Of a stretch of 33,188 nt of DNA, positions 1 to 8,533 are shown one piece after another. The stretch lies in assembly GCF_001518015.1 (NCBI RefSeq), contig NZ_LPUY01000094.1:1-33188 (forward strand), given 5' to 3'. The notes under the pieces were generated by a model. It made no database searches and was not told where the DNA came from. It saw nothing but the letters and a program-made list of their open reading frames with translations. Numbering within the stretch: the stretch's first letter is position 1; each line of letters starts with the position of its first letter. The stretch is from Tritonibacter horizontis. GTDB taxonomy: Bacteria > Pseudomonadota > Alphaproteobacteria > Rhodobacterales > Rhodobacteraceae. The translations under genes were made by a program, and so were the position numbers.

Positions 1-2447
1 CGGATGTGGACCTGGGTGAGATGCTGGGCGACCTCGACACGCCAACCGAAGAGGCAGGCGACGATGTGGCCGATGTGCTGGTCGGGCTGGATGCGGTTGA
101 GGACACCCCTGCCGAGCCGGATGTGGACCTGGGTGAGATGCTGGGCGACCTCGACACGCCAACCGACGAGGCTGGCGACGATGTGGCCGATGTGCTGGCC
201 GGGCTGGACGCGGTTGACGACACCCCTGCCGAGGCGGCCGGGGACGACGAGGATTTTGATCTTGAGAGCCTGTTGGCGGATCCTGAGACCGCCGAAGCCG
301 AGGATGATTTTGATCTCGATGACCTGCTGGGCGACGACATGACGCCAGAGGAGGCTGAGGACGACGCCGAGGGGTTGGCGACAGACGCGACGGAAGCGGC
401 GGCGTCTGTTGAGGAGGCGGCCGACGCGGAGGGCACCGACGATCTGGACGACCTTTTGGGCGATCTGGATCTGGATGATCTGGACCTCGGCGGGGACGAC
501 GACGCGGCGGGGGACGACCTGGATGCGTTGTTCAGTGCGCTCGACGCGGAGGCGGAGGCCGAAGGTGATGACGCCACGCCGGAGGATGACCTGAGCGATC
601 TGGACGCGTTGCTGGGAGATCTGGGCGATGAGGGGGACGACGGCAGCGATCTGGATGATCTATTGAGCGGACTGGGTGGTGACGATGATGGCGATGAAAC
701 AGTGAGTGACGGCGCTGCCAAATCGGGCAAGCGGCCACCGGAGCTGGCCTATGGGACCCTGTCCGCAGACCGGCCCGAGCCGACGAAACTGGTTCGCAAA
801 CGGTTCCGGCTTGCCATCTTTGGTGATTTTACCGGGCGGTCTGCCAAGGGGCAGCTTGAAACCGGCGCGGCACTGGCGGCCCGTAAACCCCTCGTGCTGG
901 ACCCCGATACCATCGACGATGTGATCGAAAGCTTTGCCACGGAGCTTGTGCTGCCCATCGGCAAGGAGGGCGCCGGGATTTCGGTCAAGCTGGGCGAGCT
1001 GGATGACCTGCATCCGGACGAGCTTTATGACAATCTCGACCTGTTTTCGGAATTGGTGGGGCTGCGCAAGCAGTTGCAAAGCGGGGTCACCAAGGATCAC
1101 GCGATGAAAACTCTGGCGGCCTGGGCGGAGGCACATGGCACCCCGGCGCGGGCGCCAAAGGCGCGCTCGGGCGGCAATGCGGTACCGGCGAACAAACGGC
1201 TGAGCGATTTCCAGGCGCTGATCGGGGACACGCAGAACAGTCTGCGCACCGCCTCGCCGGTCGAGGAGATGCTGGCGCAGATCGTCGGGCCGCATATCCG
1301 GGCGCTGCCGGATGCGAACCTCGGCGCGGTGCAGGAAGCGGTGGATCTGGCGCTGTCGGACGCCATGCGGCTGGTGCTGCACCACCCGGAGTTCCAGTCG
1401 GTCGAGGCGCAGTGGCGCTCGCTGGATCTGATCGCCCGCTCGATCGAGGTGGACGATACGCTGGAAGTGATGATCTACGATGTCTCCGCCGAGGAGTTGG
1501 CGGTCGATCTGGCGGCGCAGGAAGACCTCTCCGAGAGCGGATTTGTGAAGCTTCTGACCGAAGAGCCGATGGACGCCGAGACCGGGCGCGGGGCCTATTC
1601 TGCCCTGATCGGTCTTTATACCTTTGAGGAAACACCGCCCCATGCGGAGCTTCTGGCGCGGTTTGCCCGGGTCGCGGCCCATGTGGATGCGCCGTTTCTG
1701 GCCGCGATCACGCCCGGGTTCTGGGAGACGGACAAGGCGGACCGCCCCAAGGTCGTCGCCGAGGCCTGGGATACGCTGCAGGGCATGTCCGAAGCCGGGC
1801 ACCTTGGGCTGTTGACGCCAAGGTTCCTGCTGCGCCGTCCCTATGGTGCGAAGTCGGAACCTATCGACCCGTTCGACTTTGAGGAATTTACCCAGTCGGA
1901 AGGGCTGCGCGGGATGCTATGGGGGAACCCGGTGGTTCTGGCCGCGATTCTGATGGCGAAATCCTTCAAGGAAAATGGCGCCTCGTTGCAGTTGGGATCC
2001 ATCATGTCGCTGGGCGACATGCCGTTCCATTATGTGAACGACCGGTTCGGCGATCAGGTCGCACTGCCCTGCACCGAACGCAACGTGGATCTCGACAAGA
2101 TCGCCGCTGCGAAGGAACGGGGGTTCATGCCCATCGCTTCGGTGCGGGGACGGGACGAAATCCGGCTGACGTCGTTCAATTCGTTGCGCGGTGACACCTT
2201 GCTGGGGCCGTGGACGGGTCTGCCGGCGCCAGCGCCATCTGCCCCGGATCCGCGTCCGGCCAAGGCCGCCCCGGAGGCGGCTGCGGATGAGAGCGATGAT
2301 CTGGATCTTGATTTTGATTTTGACGATGCCGGGGAGGGGGGCGACGATGATGATCTCGACGCGCTGCTGGCCGGATTTGGAGACGACGATTCTGATTTAG
2401 ACGGCGATATTGATGCCGACCTTGAGGCACTTTTGAATGACCTTTGA
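1..2447 (+). CDS. TssB/TssC-like T6SS sheath fusion protein with acidic arms (5' partial)
   Basis: The frame is open at the left edge. The GTG at position 6 is only a Val codon inside a repeat, so the true start lies outside. About 814 residues are visible. Residues 1-240 are extremely Asp/Glu rich, with recurring DLDDLLGDL-type motifs. Residues about 245-375 resemble the small sheath protein TssB (LAIFGDFTGR, ARKPLVLDPD, then the LDDLHPDELYDNLDLFSEL region). Residues about 418-740 resemble TssC/VipB (LHHPEFQSVEAQWRSLDLI, DVSAEEL, APFLAAITP, FLLRRPYG, MLWGNP). An acidic tail of about 55 residues ends in DADLEALLNDL. In most systems TssB and TssC are separate proteins forming the contractile sheath. 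Here both parts are in one chain and the TssC part is short (about 320 residues against about 490). It could be a sheath subunit or a regulatory sheath paralogue. Family assignment is firm, exact role is not. Confidence 0.8.
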   Translation, partial: DVDLGEMLGDLDTPTEEAGDDVADVLVGLDAVEDTPAEPDVDLGEMLGDLDTPTDEAGDDVADVLAGLDAVDDTPAEAAGDDEDFDLESLLADPETAEAEDDFDLDDLLGDDMTPEEAEDDAEGLATDATEAAASVEEAADAEGTDDLDDLLGDLDLDDLDLGGDDDAAGDDLDALFSALDAEAEAEGDDATPEDDLSDLDALLGDLGDEGDDGSDLDDLLSGLGGDDDGDETVSDGAAKSGKRPPELAYGTLSADRPEPTKLVRKRFRLAIFGDFTGRSAKGQLETGAALAARKPLVLDPDTIDDVIESFATELVLPIGKEGAGISVKLGELDDLHPDELYDNLDLFSELVGLRKQLQSGVTKDHAMKTLAAWAEAHGTPARAPKARSGGNAVPANKRLSDFQALIGDTQNSLRTASPVEEMLAQIVGPHIRALPDANLGAVQEAVDLALSDAMRLVLHHPEFQSVEAQWRSLDLIARSIEVDDTLEVMIYDVSAEELAVDLAAQEDLSESGFVKLLTEEPMDAETGRGAYSALIGLYTFEETPPHAELLARFARVAAHVDAPFLAAITPGFWETDKADRPKVVAEAWDTLQGMSEAGHLGLLTPRFLLRRPYGAKSEPIDPFDFEEFTQSEGLRGMLWGNPVVLAAILMAKSFKENGASLQLGSIMSLGDMPFHYVNDRFGDQVALPCTERNVDLDKIAAAKERGFMPIASVRGRDEIRLTSFNSLRGDTLLGPWTGLPAPAPSAPDPRPAKAAPEAAADESDDLDLDFDFDDAGEGGDDDDLDALLAGFGDDDSDLDGDIDADLEALLNDL
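4..237 (+). repeat. Two tandem 117-bp (39-codon) repeats in the acidic arm
   Basis: Copies at 4-120 and 121-237 are nearly identical, with only a few substitutions. Each encodes DVDLGEMLGDLDTPT followed by an acidic stretch and a VADVL-GLDAV segment. The first copy touches the window edge, so more copies may lie upstream. The unit is a multiple of three, so copy-number change would keep the frame. Confidence 0.9.
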
Positions 2448-2519
2448 TATTGTTTTCCGAAACTCTTTACCCAGGGCTGAGGCGTGCCTCGCCGGTGCCC
2501 GGGATGGAAAGGAGAAGCC

Positions 2520-4712
2520 ATGACCGAGAGTAAAGCCCATGAAAATGACGTCATCTGGATGTCTGGGTCTTACTCGGTAAAAGGGCTTATGATGCGCCGC
2601 GCCATCGTGCGCGAGGGTTTAAGCAAGCTCACCGAGACGACAATAGAATTCCAGTCCCGAAACTCTGCCGTGTCGCTGGACGACCTGGTGGGGCAGACCA
2701 TGAACCTGCATGTGACGACCGAAGGAGGCGCGGAACAGAAATACTCCGGCCTGTGCATTTCGGTCGAGAACTTCGGTTTCCGCGATGGTTACACGCAATT
2801 CGTGGCCGAGGTCAGGCCCTGGTTCTGGCTGTTGACGCGCACGACGGACTGTCGCGTGTTCCAGAACATGACCGCGCCCGCGATCATCAAGAAGGTCCTC
2901 AGCGACCACGGGTTTTCTGACTACAAGGACAGCCTGTCGGGAACCTATACTGAACGGGAATACTGTCTTCAGTACCGCGAAACGGATTATGCGTTTCTGT
3001 GCCGGTTGATGGAAGAAGAAGGGATCTATTTCTTCTTTGACAGCAACACGAGCCAATCCTCGGCCGAAAAGCTGGTGCTGGCTGACGGGCTGAGCGCCCA
3101 CAAGCCGATTTCGGAGAATGCCACGGCGGAGTTCCATATCCGCGAGGATGCGGACCGGCGCCGGGGCGAGCATGTGGCCGAGTTGAGCAAGATCGAGCGG
3201 GTGACCAGTGGCAAGGTCACGTTGAACGATTTTGATTTCACCACGCCGCAGGCGGATCTGAAAGCCAGCAACGCACAGGCCAAGGGCAAGCATAGTCACA
3301 AGAATTTCGAAATCTACGACTATCAGGCGCACTATCGCAAAGAGAGCAGCCTGGCCACCAGCCTCGCGCGCGCGCGAATGGACGCCGAGGCCCTAGCCTA
3401 CCAGCAATGGCGTGGGGCGTCTTCGCTCGCCACTTTGGGGACCGGATATACCTTCAAGCTGACCAAGCATGAGGATTCAGCGTCCAACAATGACTATCTG
3501 GTGATCGAATCCACCCATTATCTGAAGGTGGACAGCGAGTTTGGCGAACGGGACCGGGGCGGTCGCAAGGCCAAATCCGGCGACGGCATGCGCCGGGATC
3601 TGACCGCGCAGAACATGGATTTCCCCAAGGAGATGGAAAACGACAGCTATGGCAACGTCTTTCGGGTCATCGAGAAATCCGTCCAGTACCGTGCGCCGAG
3701 CGTGACGCCCTGGCCGGAAGTGCCCGGCATCCAGACGGCGACCGTGGTCGGCAACTCGGGAGAGGAAATCCTGACCGACGAACACGGCCGCATCAAGATC
3801 CAGTTCCACTGGGACCGCGAAGGCAAGGATGACGAGACATCGTCGTGTTTTGTGCGGGTGATGACGCCATGGTCGGGCAAGGACTGGGGTCTGGTGGCGG
3901 TGCCACGGATCGGGCAGGAGGTCGTGGTTCAATTCGAGGACGGCAACCCGGATCGCCCCATTGTCACCGGCATGCTGTATAATGCGGAGACAAAGCCGCC
4001 GTTCAAATATCCCGACGACCAGACGCAGCTGGGGATCAAGACCAACTCTTCCAAAGGGGGGGGCGGTTACAATGAGCTGATGTTCGACGACAAGAAGGAT
4101 TCTGAACTGATGCGCATCCAGGCGCAGAAGTATCATCAGACCCTGGTCAAGGACCGGCTGTCGATGACGGTCGGGCTGGATGCCATCGACAAAGAAGTCG
4201 CTTCGGTCGATGAGAAGTCCTATGATCTGACTGTCGAGCAAAACATGATCGAGACGGTAAAGACCGGTGATCGGATCGAAACCGTCGAGACTGGCGACAA
4301 GACGGAAACCGTGAAGACAGGCAACTACACGGAGACCATCGAGACCGGCAACAAGACGATGACGATCCAGACCGGGAACCTGACCGAGGCGATCGACACC
4401 GGCAATGTTGATGTGACCGTCGCCAAAGGGAACCTGACGGAGACCATCAGCGAGGGGGATCATAGTGAAACGGTCAGTCTCGGGGATATCAAGATTGATG
4501 CGTCTGCGGGGAAGATCGCGATTTCTGCCGGAACAGAAATTACACTGACCGTCGGCGGATCGTCGATTAAAATCGATAACTCGGGTGTTACAGTTGCAGG
4601 ACCGCTCATTAAGCTGACAGCCGATGGTATGCTGGAAGCCAAAGGTGCGACAACGACCGTCAAGGGGGACAGTATGCTCACCCTTAAGGGCGGCATCACC
4701 ATGATTAACTAG
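2520..4712 (+). CDS. vgrG: Type VI secretion tip protein VgrG (TssI)
   Basis: VgrG is the trimeric spike that caps the Hcp tube and carries effectors. The 730-residue protein follows the family order: gp27-like base at residues 1-390 (with YTEREYCLQYRETDYAFLCR and EEEGIYFFF), gp5-like OB fold at about 400-520 (LTDEHGRIKIQFHWDRE, VPRIGQEVVVQFEDGNPDRP, VTGMLYN), the SSKGGGGYNEL linker, and a beta-helical needle. The needle contains nine perfect-length 9-residue repeats. There is no added C-terminal effector domain and the protein ends soon after the needle, so effectors must be carried by adaptors or PAAR proteins not seen here. The start chosen is the ATG at 2520, with AAGGAG upstream at about 2508-2514. 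An upstream in-frame start at 2484 lacks such a site. It lies 72 bp after the sheath gene. Confidence 0.96.
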   Translation: MTESKAHENDVIWMSGSYSVKGLMMRRAIVREGLSKLTETTIEFQSRNSAVSLDDLVGQTMNLHVTTEGGAEQKYSGLCISVENFGFRDGYTQFVAEVRPWFWLLTRTTDCRVFQNMTAPAIIKKVLSDHGFSDYKDSLSGTYTEREYCLQYRETDYAFLCRLMEEEGIYFFFDSNTSQSSAEKLVLADGLSAHKPISENATAEFHIREDADRRRGEHVAELSKIERVTSGKVTLNDFDFTTPQADLKASNAQAKGKHSHKNFEIYDYQAHYRKESSLATSLARARMDAEALAYQQWRGASSLATLGTGYTFKLTKHEDSASNNDYLVIESTHYLKVDSEFGERDRGGRKAKSGDGMRRDLTAQNMDFPKEMENDSYGNVFRVIEKSVQYRAPSVTPWPEVPGIQTATVVGNSGEEILTDEHGRIKIQFHWDREGKDDETSSCFVRVMTPWSGKDWGLVAVPRIGQEVVVQFEDGNPDRPIVTGMLYNAETKPPFKYPDDQTQLGIKTNSSKGGGGYNELMFDDKKDSELMRIQAQKYHQTLVKDRLSMTVGLDAIDKEVASVDEKSYDLTVEQNMIETVKTGDRIETVETGDKTETVKTGNYTETIETGNKTMTIQTGNLTEAIDTGNVDVTVAKGNLTETISEGDHSETVSLGDIKIDASAGKIAISAGTEITLTVGGSSIKIDNSGVTVAGPLIKLTADGMLEAKGATTTVKGDSMLTLKGGITMIN
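4248..4490 (+). repeat. Nine tandem 27-bp (9-codon) units in the VgrG needle
   Basis: The units follow the pattern T-E-T-[VI]-x-T-G-[DN]-x, such as IETVKTGDR, IETVETGDK and TETVKTGNY, and continue without gap to SETVSLGDI. The DNA copies have diverged while the protein period is exact, as expected for a selected beta-helix ladder rather than a recent expansion. Confidence 0.9.
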
Positions 4713-4723
4713 GCGCGAATGAC

Positions 4724-5356
4724 ATGTCTGAGATGTTTGAAAATCTGGTGAAACTGCCAAAGGAACCTGTGGCAAAGCTGTTGTCGCGTCAGCAGGTCCT
4801 GTTGAAAACCCCCTTGGAGTGCGAGGTCAGCGCGACCGCGCCGCAGGTCCTGTCGGAGCTTTACTCGAAGAAAGCGATGATCGACCTGTTGCGGTTGATG
4901 GGGATTTTGTTGCCTCCGCGAGAGCGGGTCTGGTGGGCCTGCCTGGCGGCGCGCGACTATATCGGGCCGCGCAGTCCAAAGGATCCGCCTTCACTGGCGA
5001 TGTCAGAGGCCTGGGTGGTCGACCCGACCGAGGAAAACCGTCAGGCGGCGCGGATCACCATTGATCATGCCTATGTGGATGACGACACGGTGAATTGCGC
5101 CTGGGCGGTGACCTATCATGACGGGACGTTGGGGCCGGGAGATCTGCGCCAGTATCCCGCCCCCGCCGGTGCGGCCGAAGCGGCGGCCTTTGCCATGAAT
5201 ATGGTAGCCTTGGGTCAATTATCTGATAAGTTTGAAGAACATGGCTATATACTGATCGAGCGTGCACTGGATATTGCTCGGGGTGGAAATGGTCATGTCG
5301 GCACTGCGGATGCAGAAAAGGCCGATGCGCCGGAGCCGCTTCCGGAAGCAACCTAG
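4724..5356 (+). CDS. T6SS-linked protein of unknown function (possibly DUF6931-like)
   Basis: This 210-residue protein is predicted soluble, with no signal peptide or membrane segment. A helical-looking central part has the LLPPRERVWWACLAARDYIG stretch around residues 60-80, followed by a region with paired Ala-rich helices (GAAEAAAFAMNMVALGQL). I recall this kind of sequence from the DUF6931 family, but I cannot confirm it without a search. The gene begins 11 bp after vgrG and its Shine-Dalgarno sequence is weak, so translation may be coupled to vgrG. Its place between vgrG and tagH suggests a T6SS accessory role, for example a VgrG-linked adaptor or a TagH partner. No catalytic motif is visible, so an effector role is not supported. 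Confidence 0.6.
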   Translation: MSEMFENLVKLPKEPVAKLLSRQQVLLKTPLECEVSATAPQVLSELYSKKAMIDLLRLMGILLPPRERVWWACLAARDYIGPRSPKDPPSLAMSEAWVVDPTEENRQAARITIDHAYVDDDTVNCAWAVTYHDGTLGPGDLRQYPAPAGAAEAAAFAMNMVALGQLSDKFEEHGYILIERALDIARGGNGHVGTADAEKADAPEPLPEAT

Positions 5357-5379
5357 GGGCAGGCAGGAGAGACGACGAC

Positions 5380-5466
5380 ATGAGCAGACCCGCTCTTGAG
5401 GGGAATCGAATTGGTGGCTGCTGCCCGCTTTGTGACGACAAAGGGGGGGCGCAGCCATGGGCGTAA
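5380..5466 (+). CDS. Possible 28-codon leader ORF overlapping tagH
   Basis: A good Shine-Dalgarno sequence (AGGAGA at 5365-5370) precedes an ATG at 5380. The ORF reads MSRPALEGNRIGG, then CCPLC, and stops at 5466, ten bases inside tagH. Its G7 tract (5443-5449) also serves as the ribosome binding site of tagH. It may couple tagH translation to the upstream gene, or be the true N-terminus of tagH in another frame: one added G would join them. Expression is not shown. The three clustered Cys residues are unusual in so short a peptide. Confidence 0.35.
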   Translation: MSRPALEGNRIGGCCPLCDDKGGAQPWA

Positions 5467-7142
5467 GGTTACGGTTTCAGTCGTCCGGCACCATGCCTTC
5501 GGATGCGGCGCCGCTGGAGTTGCGCGGGCCCAGCCTGACAATCGGGCGCGGCGGCACAAATGATGTGGTGCTGCCGGATCCGGATCAATTGCTGTCGCGC
5601 AACCATTGTGTGATCGAGGACCACGGCAGCCATGTTTCCGTGGTGGACCTCAGTTCCAATGGCACCTTTCTGAACTACAGCAAGATGCCATTGGGCCCGA
5701 CGCCGACACCGCTGCACGACGGCGATGTGCTGATGGTCGGCTCCTACGAACTGGCGGTCGAGATCACGCAGGAGGGCGGCCTGCCGGACCCGCTTGCGGT
5801 TGATCCGCTGGCGGCGGATCCCTTGTCGCCGGGGCGGGCAGAAAACGCACCGGACCCGCTGGATCTGTTGGACGATGCCGGGCCGGGGGGAGATTTCCTG
5901 GATGATCTCTTGGGGGACAGCGCGCCCAAGGGGCCGTCGCAGATGAACCCGGTTGATCCGATTGATGACCTTCTGCCGCCACTGGGCGAAGAAGAAGACC
6001 CGTTCTTTCAGGCGCCGGATGACGGGCGTCAGGGGCAGGGGGCCAGCCTGCCCGCGCATAATCCGGCACTGCAAGATGGTTTCAGCCCGCAACATACGCC
6101 GCAGGCTTCGGTGATCCCGGATGATTGGGACGACGAATTTTTCGCTGACATCGGCGGCGGCGCCCCGGTTGGGCATGAACCTGTGGTGCCGGGGGCGTCT
6201 GCACCTGCAAGCCCTGATCCATTGTTTCCCGACCCGAGCCCCGCAGAACTGCCGCCGAGCCCGCCCAGCGATATGACGCATGCCCGGCCCGACCCTTTTG
6301 CGGGCGCGACCTTGCCGGGGGAAGCACCCGCATCCGATCCTTTTGCCGAGCTGCCACCTGCCGCCGACGCTGCGCCCGCGCCGCGCCCGTCAGCCGTTGC
6401 GGATCCCTTTGCCGCCTCGATCGAGGGGGTTGAGGACCGGACCGTCCCGGTGGCGCCCGCCGCACCTGCCGCTCCGCCGCCGGTCGCCGCGCCCGTGGCT
6501 CCGGCTGCTCCGGCCGCCGTCCCTGTGCAGGGAGGGGGATCCGCTGATCAAAGCCAGATGAAGGCTTTTCTGGATGCGCTGGATGTTGAGGGGCTGGAGA
6601 TCGCCGCCGAGGATCAGGCCCCGGTGATGGCGCGCATGGGGCGTGTCATGCGGATGTTCATCATTGGTTTGCGTGAAATCCTGATGACCCGCACCTCCAT
6701 CAAATCGGAGTTTCGGATCGAGCAGACGATGATTTCGGCCGGGGGCAACAACCCGCTGAAATTCTCGATCTCGCCGGAACAGGCGATCGAGTCGATGATC
6801 AAACCCCGGGCCCGTGGGTATCTGGATGCCGAAAAGGCCGCCGAAGAGGCCTTGCGCGATATCAAGGCCCATGAGATTGCCATGGTCACCGGGATGGAGG
6901 CGGCCCTGAAGGGGGTGCTGGCCAAGCTGGATCCGAAATTGCTTGAAAGCCAGATTGAAAAGCGGGGCGGGCTTGGCGGTCTGCTGCGCAACAAGAAAGC
7001 CCAATACTGGGACATCTACGAAAACCACTATGCCGAGATTTCGGATCAGGCAGAGAATGAATTTCATGATCTTTTCAGCCGGGAATTCGCACGTGCCTAT
7101 AAGGCGCAGATGGACCGATTGAAAGAAGACGCCGACACCTAG
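5457..7142 (+). CDS. tagH: T6SS FHA-domain protein TagH/Fha
   Basis: The FHA domain at residues about 21-101 keeps the phosphothreonine-binding signature: G30-R31, S47, H50 and N68-G69-T70. A long Pro/Ala/Asp-rich linker (about 105-365) carries many DPL/DPF motifs and acidic patches such as FLDDLLGD and IDDLLPPL. The C-terminal 195 residues match the TagH domain (FLDALDVEGLEI, MRMFIIGLREILMTR, NPLKFSISPEQAIESM, FHDLFSREFARAYKAQ). In systems such as Pseudomonas H1-T6SS, PpkA phosphorylates Fha and PppA reverses this. Both partners are encoded in this window. The start is the ATG at 5457 with AAGGGGGGG seven bases upstream. The leader ORF overlaps it. Confidence 0.93.
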   Translation: MGVRLRFQSSGTMPSDAAPLELRGPSLTIGRGGTNDVVLPDPDQLLSRNHCVIEDHGSHVSVVDLSSNGTFLNYSKMPLGPTPTPLHDGDVLMVGSYELAVEITQEGGLPDPLAVDPLAADPLSPGRAENAPDPLDLLDDAGPGGDFLDDLLGDSAPKGPSQMNPVDPIDDLLPPLGEEEDPFFQAPDDGRQGQGASLPAHNPALQDGFSPQHTPQASVIPDDWDDEFFADIGGGAPVGHEPVVPGASAPASPDPLFPDPSPAELPPSPPSDMTHARPDPFAGATLPGEAPASDPFAELPPAADAAPAPRPSAVADPFAASIEGVEDRTVPVAPAAPAAPPPVAAPVAPAAPAAVPVQGGGSADQSQMKAFLDALDVEGLEIAAEDQAPVMARMGRVMRMFIIGLREILMTRTSIKSEFRIEQTMISAGGNNPLKFSISPEQAIESMIKPRARGYLDAEKAAEEALRDIKAHEIAMVTGMEAALKGVLAKLDPKLLESQIEKRGGLGGLLRNKKAQYWDIYENHYAEISDQAENEFHDLFSREFARAYKAQMDRLKEDADT

Positions 7143-7170
7143 GTGCGGGTCTAAACGAGAGGAGAGCCAA

Positions 7171-8511
7171 GTGTCCTGGGACAGCAAGGTGCTTTGGACC
7201 GAGGGGCTGTTTTTGCAGCCGCATCATTTTCAGCAGTCCGACCGCTATATGGAAGCGCAGGTCGCGGGCCTCGCGCGCCGTCTTGTGCCCTATGCCTGGG
7301 GCTTTACCGGTGTCGAAATTGATTTCGAGGCGCTGAAAATCGGTCAGTTCGCCCTGAAGTCCTGCGAAGGGCTGACCCAGGATGGTGCGGTCTTTCGGGT
7401 GCCGATGGCCGACAGCCATCCCCCCGCGCTGGAAGTGCCGCAGACCGTGAAGGATTGCATCGTCTATCTGACGGTGCCGCAGCGACGTCAGGGCGGTACC
7501 GAGGTGGATCTGACCGGGGCCGAACGGTCGGCCAGTCGGCTGCGCCCGGCCAAGCAGGAGGTCACCGATGTGACCTCGGTGGATCGCAAGCCGGTGGACC
7601 TGGATGTCGGCACCTTGCGTCTGCAATTTGCCCTGGCTGTGGACGATCTGGCGGATCTTCTGGCGATCCCCGTGGCCCGGATCATCGAAGTCCGTGCGGA
7701 TAAGGAAATCGTTCTGGACCAGTCCTTCATGCCATCGGCATTGGATGTTCGCGCCGCGCCTGCGCTGCGGGATTTCCTGCGTGAGCTGGAAGGTCTGCTG
7801 GCCCATCGGATGGATGCGCTTTCGGGTCGACTGTCCGAGGCGGGGGGCGCGCGCGGCGTTGCGGATGTGTCGGATTTCATGCTTCTGGCCGTGGTCAACC
7901 GGACCTTGCCACTGGCGCGCCATCTGCGCGAGATCGAGAACCTGCATCCTGAACGTCTGTTTGGCATGCTGGCGGGGCTTGCTGGCGAATTGTCCGCATT
8001 TATGAGTACCGACAAGGTGGTGCCGCAATTTCCGGCCTATACGCATGACAACCTCAGCGCCTGTTTCGGGCCGGTTATCCGGGTCTTGCGTCAATACCTC
8101 AGCTCGGTGCTGGAGCAGACCGCAATCCCGATCAAGCTGGAGCCGCGCAAATACGGCATTTCGGTGGGCGTGATTGCGGATCGCAAGCTGATTGGCAATT
8201 CCGGGTTTGTGCTGGCGGTGAAGGCGGACGTGCCTGCCGAGGACGTGCGGCGGCATTTCGCCGGCCAGGCCAAGATCGGTCCGGTCGAGGAAATCCGCCA
8301 GCTGGTCAATTCGGCGCTGCCGGGGATTACCCTGCGGCCGCTGCCGGTCGCACCGCGACAAATCCCGTATCATTCCGGCGTTGTCTATTTCGAGATGGAC
8401 GCCGACAGCCCCTATTGGGGCAAGATGACCACATCTGGTGGGATCGCCGTGCATGTGTCTGGCCAATATCCAGGGCTCAATATGGAGCTTTGGGCCATTC
8501 GCAATGCGTAA
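7171..8511 (+). CDS. tssK: T6SS baseplate protein TssK
   Basis: TssK trimers link the baseplate to the TssJLM membrane complex. The N-terminus has the family hallmark: VLWTEGLFLQPHHFQQSDRY. It continues with the phage receptor-binding-like shoulder and a C-terminal head (KYGISVGVIADRKLI, YFEMDADSPYWGKM). At 446 residues it has the usual family length. The start is GTG at 7171, supported by GAGAGGAGAG just upstream and by alignment of the hallmark to the N-terminus. It lies 28 bp after tagH and 22 bp before tssL, so it is clearly part of the operon. Confidence 0.96.
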   Translation: MSWDSKVLWTEGLFLQPHHFQQSDRYMEAQVAGLARRLVPYAWGFTGVEIDFEALKIGQFALKSCEGLTQDGAVFRVPMADSHPPALEVPQTVKDCIVYLTVPQRRQGGTEVDLTGAERSASRLRPAKQEVTDVTSVDRKPVDLDVGTLRLQFALAVDDLADLLAIPVARIIEVRADKEIVLDQSFMPSALDVRAAPALRDFLRELEGLLAHRMDALSGRLSEAGGARGVADVSDFMLLAVVNRTLPLARHLREIENLHPERLFGMLAGLAGELSAFMSTDKVVPQFPAYTHDNLSACFGPVIRVLRQYLSSVLEQTAIPIKLEPRKYGISVGVIADRKLIGNSGFVLAVKADVPAEDVRRHFAGQAKIGPVEEIRQLVNSALPGITLRPLPVAPRQIPYHSGVVYFEMDADSPYWGKMTTSGGIAVHVSGQYPGLNMELWAIRNA

Positions 8512-8533
8512 GCGCGGCTGAAGGAGTAGGCCA

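Noticed and set aside
4-237. CRISPR-like or mobile-element repeat
   Set aside because: The units are adjacent with no spacers, in frame with the protein, and only two copies are visible.
4-342. 112-codon + frame rich in Trp, Met and Arg at the left edge
   Set aside because: An out-of-frame reading of the 117-bp acidic repeats.
660-1802. 380-codon minus-strand frame opposite the sheath fusion
   Set aside because: Shadow of a well-supported coding frame, with no domain or ribosome site.
3477-4775. 432-codon minus-strand frame opposite vgrG
   Set aside because: It mirrors the repeated VgrG needle and conserved gp5 region, so it is a by-product of codon use.
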